Origin: Christiangramia flava JLT2011
GTDB lineage: Bacteria > Bacteroidota > Bacteroidia > Flavobacteriales > Flavobacteriaceae
DNA: 64,000 bases
Assembly (NCBI RefSeq): GCF_001951155.1
Contig: NZ_CP016359.1
Span: 1,698,001-1,762,000, forward strand
Direction of reading: 5' to 3'
In this document: piece after piece, positions 62,895 to 64,000 of the stretch
Layout of the letters: every line of letters starts with the position of its first letter
Numbering within the stretch: the stretch's first letter is position 1
The notes under the pieces: generated by a model
Told to the model about the DNA's origin: nothing
Database searches by the model: none
The model's input: only the letters and a program-made list of their open reading frames with translations
Translations under genes and position numbers: made by a program

Positions 62895-63761
62895 ATGGAT
62901 ACAAAAGAGCTTCTCAAGAAAGTACGGAAAATTGAAATTAAAACCCGCAGGCTGAGCGATCACGTCTTCGGCGGGGAATATCATTCTACTTTTAAGGGAA
63001 GAGGGATGACCTTTAGCGAGGTGCGTCAGTACCAGTTTGGTGATGACGTGAGAAGTATCGACTGGAATGTGACTGCGCGTTATAATGAGCCTTTTGTAAA
63101 AGTTTTTGAAGAAGAAAGGGAACTTACCATGATGTTGCTGGTAGATGTTTCAGCTTCAGAAATGTTCGGTACGCAGGAGCAGTTCAAGAAAGATGTGATT
63201 ACTGAAATTGCTGCCACGCTGGCCTTTTCAGCTACGCAGAACAATGATAAGATCGGGCTGATGCTGTTTACAGACCAGATCGAACTCTATATTCCGCCGA
63301 AGAAAGGAAGATTGCACGTGCTCCGAATCATTCGCGAACTGCTGGAATTCAAACCGGCGGGTAAAAAGACGGATATCGCCAATGCGCTAAAATACCTTTC
63401 GAATGTCATGAAAAAGAAAGCGATCGTTTTCGTGCTTTCAGATTTCCTGGCAGACGATTACCGGCATACTTTAAAAATTGCGGCTAACAGGCACGATGTA
63501 ACCGGTATCAGGGTGTATGATGAAGGAGAGGAAAGTATCCCGAATCTGGGACTGGTACAAATGTATGATGAAGAAACCGGAAGATACGTAACGGTGAACA
63601 CCGGGTCAAAATCGGTTAGAAATGCCTATGCAGAGTATTACCGTGAGCGGCTGGATTATTTTCAGCAGAGTTTTTCTCAAAGCGGAGCCGGAGTAATTAG
63701 TAATAGAACCGACGAGAGTTACGTGAAAAAATTGCTCGGATATTTTAAAAGGAGAGCCTAA
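62895..63761 (+). CDS. DUF58 domain protein
   Basis: A 288-residue protein from the ATG at 62895. It begins with KVRKIEIKTRRLSDHVFGGEYHSTFKGRG and has the DUF58 core SEVRQYQFGDDVRSIDWNVTARYNEPFVKVFEE. VWA-like strands follow (LVDVSASEMFGTQ, KAIVFVLSDFLADDYRHTL). Its function in the Bat operon is not known; the VWA-like part suggests complex assembly with the MoxR ATPase. A TTG nine bases upstream is unlikely as start. Confidence 0.92.
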   Translation: MDTKELLKKVRKIEIKTRRLSDHVFGGEYHSTFKGRGMTFSEVRQYQFGDDVRSIDWNVTARYNEPFVKVFEEERELTMMLLVDVSASEMFGTQEQFKKDVITEIAATLAFSATQNNDKIGLMLFTDQIELYIPPKKGRLHVLRIIRELLEFKPAGKKTDIANALKYLSNVMKKKAIVFVLSDFLADDYRHTLKIAANRHDVTGIRVYDEGEESIPNLGLVQMYDEETGRYVTVNTGSKSVRNAYAEYYRERLDYFQQSFSQSGAGVISNRTDESYVKKLLGYFKRRA

Positions 63762-63765
63762 AAGC

Positions 63766-64000
63766 ATGAAAATCTTAAATAAAAACAGAAGACCGCTAAC
63801 CACTATCTCAGCCTACCTGGGATTTCTGTTTTTTATAGCCATTCTTTTCTGTGGGAACTCGGCAATTGCACAAAGCGTTCAAGCCAGTATCGATTCCTCG
63901 AGTATCAAGATCGGGGAACAGATCACCTACCAGATCAATGTGCAAAGCGATCCAGATGCGATGGTCGTTTTTCCGGAAGGAGAAACTTTTTCGCCACTGG
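63766..64000 (+). CDS. BatD-like exported protein, N-terminal fragment
   Basis: The frame begins at the ATG at 63766, four bases after the DUF58 stop, and runs off the window. It has a signal peptide (YLGFLFFIAILFC, cut near IAQ) and then an Ig-like start VQASIDSSSIKIGEQITYQINVQ with the GEQ motif often seen at the beginning of BatD-type proteins. Most of the gene is missing, so identity is only probable; the position after moxR and DUF58 supports it. Confidence 0.6.
   Translation, partial: MKILNKNRRPLTTISAYLGFLFFIAILFCGNSAIAQSVQASIDSSSIKIGEQITYQINVQSDPDAMVVFPEGETFSPL

Overview
The window looks like a chromosomal segment of a marine member of the Flavobacteriaceae (Bacteroidota), in the Gramella/Christiangramia or Zunongwangia range; the genus is an inference from gene content and was not tested by search. 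Signs of the phylum are promoters of the TTTG-N17-21-TAnnTTTG type, little Shine-Dalgarno use, an IPExxxVDY protein, a DUF3667-like protein, LytS/LytTR regulation, an OmpA protein with thrombospondin type 3 repeats, a MoxR-DUF58-BatD-like start of a Bat operon, and many outer-membrane beta-barrels. Coding density is high. I see no phage, insertion sequence, CRISPR array, plasmid gene or rRNA.

Layout. 1-5983: end of an FAD oxidoreductase, mtgA coupled to a Gre-like gene, an outer-membrane barrel, an orphan ABC ATPase, a DUF3667-like membrane protein and a prolyl oligopeptidase. 6071-9491: asd, mscL and alr-tdk (lysine/cell-wall precursors, osmotic safety valve, dTMP salvage). 9676-14207: a conserved protein of unknown function, rsmI, an Fe-S uracil-DNA glycosylase, recJ and an LpxH-like phosphatase. 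14292-18738: a structured intergenic repeat, a QueD-like gene, a 2OG-Fe(II) oxygenase, then a leftward run GNAT-MATE-enoyl-CoA hydratase followed by three tiny coupled membrane proteins. 18796-28539: tRNA-Ala(GGC), then an AddB-like and an AddA-like protein separated by ompA and kbl.

28709-33757: sodA, a 436-bp non-coding stretch with a 76-bp duplicated hairpin element, a PurF-like protein, a PfkB kinase, rnhA and purN. 33905-38179: acpP-fabF-rnc-IPExxxVDY-pyk, a core fatty acid/RNase III/glycolysis cluster. 38212-41544: a small membrane protein, dinB, an NAD(P)-binding-CYTH-YciI lipoprotein cluster and thioredoxin. 41679-47869: a complete RND efflux operon with its MarR/GbsR-like regulator and a palindromic operator candidate. 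48042-57900: lipoprotein isoaspartyl peptidase, 3-hydroxyanthranilate dioxygenase, ALDH7-like dehydrogenase, LytTR/LytS pair divergent from a large outer-membrane barrel, YkvA, a small barrel and an acyl-ACP desaturase. 58052-64000: phosphatase, AlbA_2 protein, SDR, DUF4382 lipoprotein and the start of a moxR/DUF58/BatD-like operon that runs off the window.

Most genes are housekeeping or envelope genes. I did not find a clear new defence or biosynthetic system. The least explained items are the duplicated hairpin element at 29382-29676, the structured repeat at 14292-14366, and the three micro-membrane proteins at 15572-16051.
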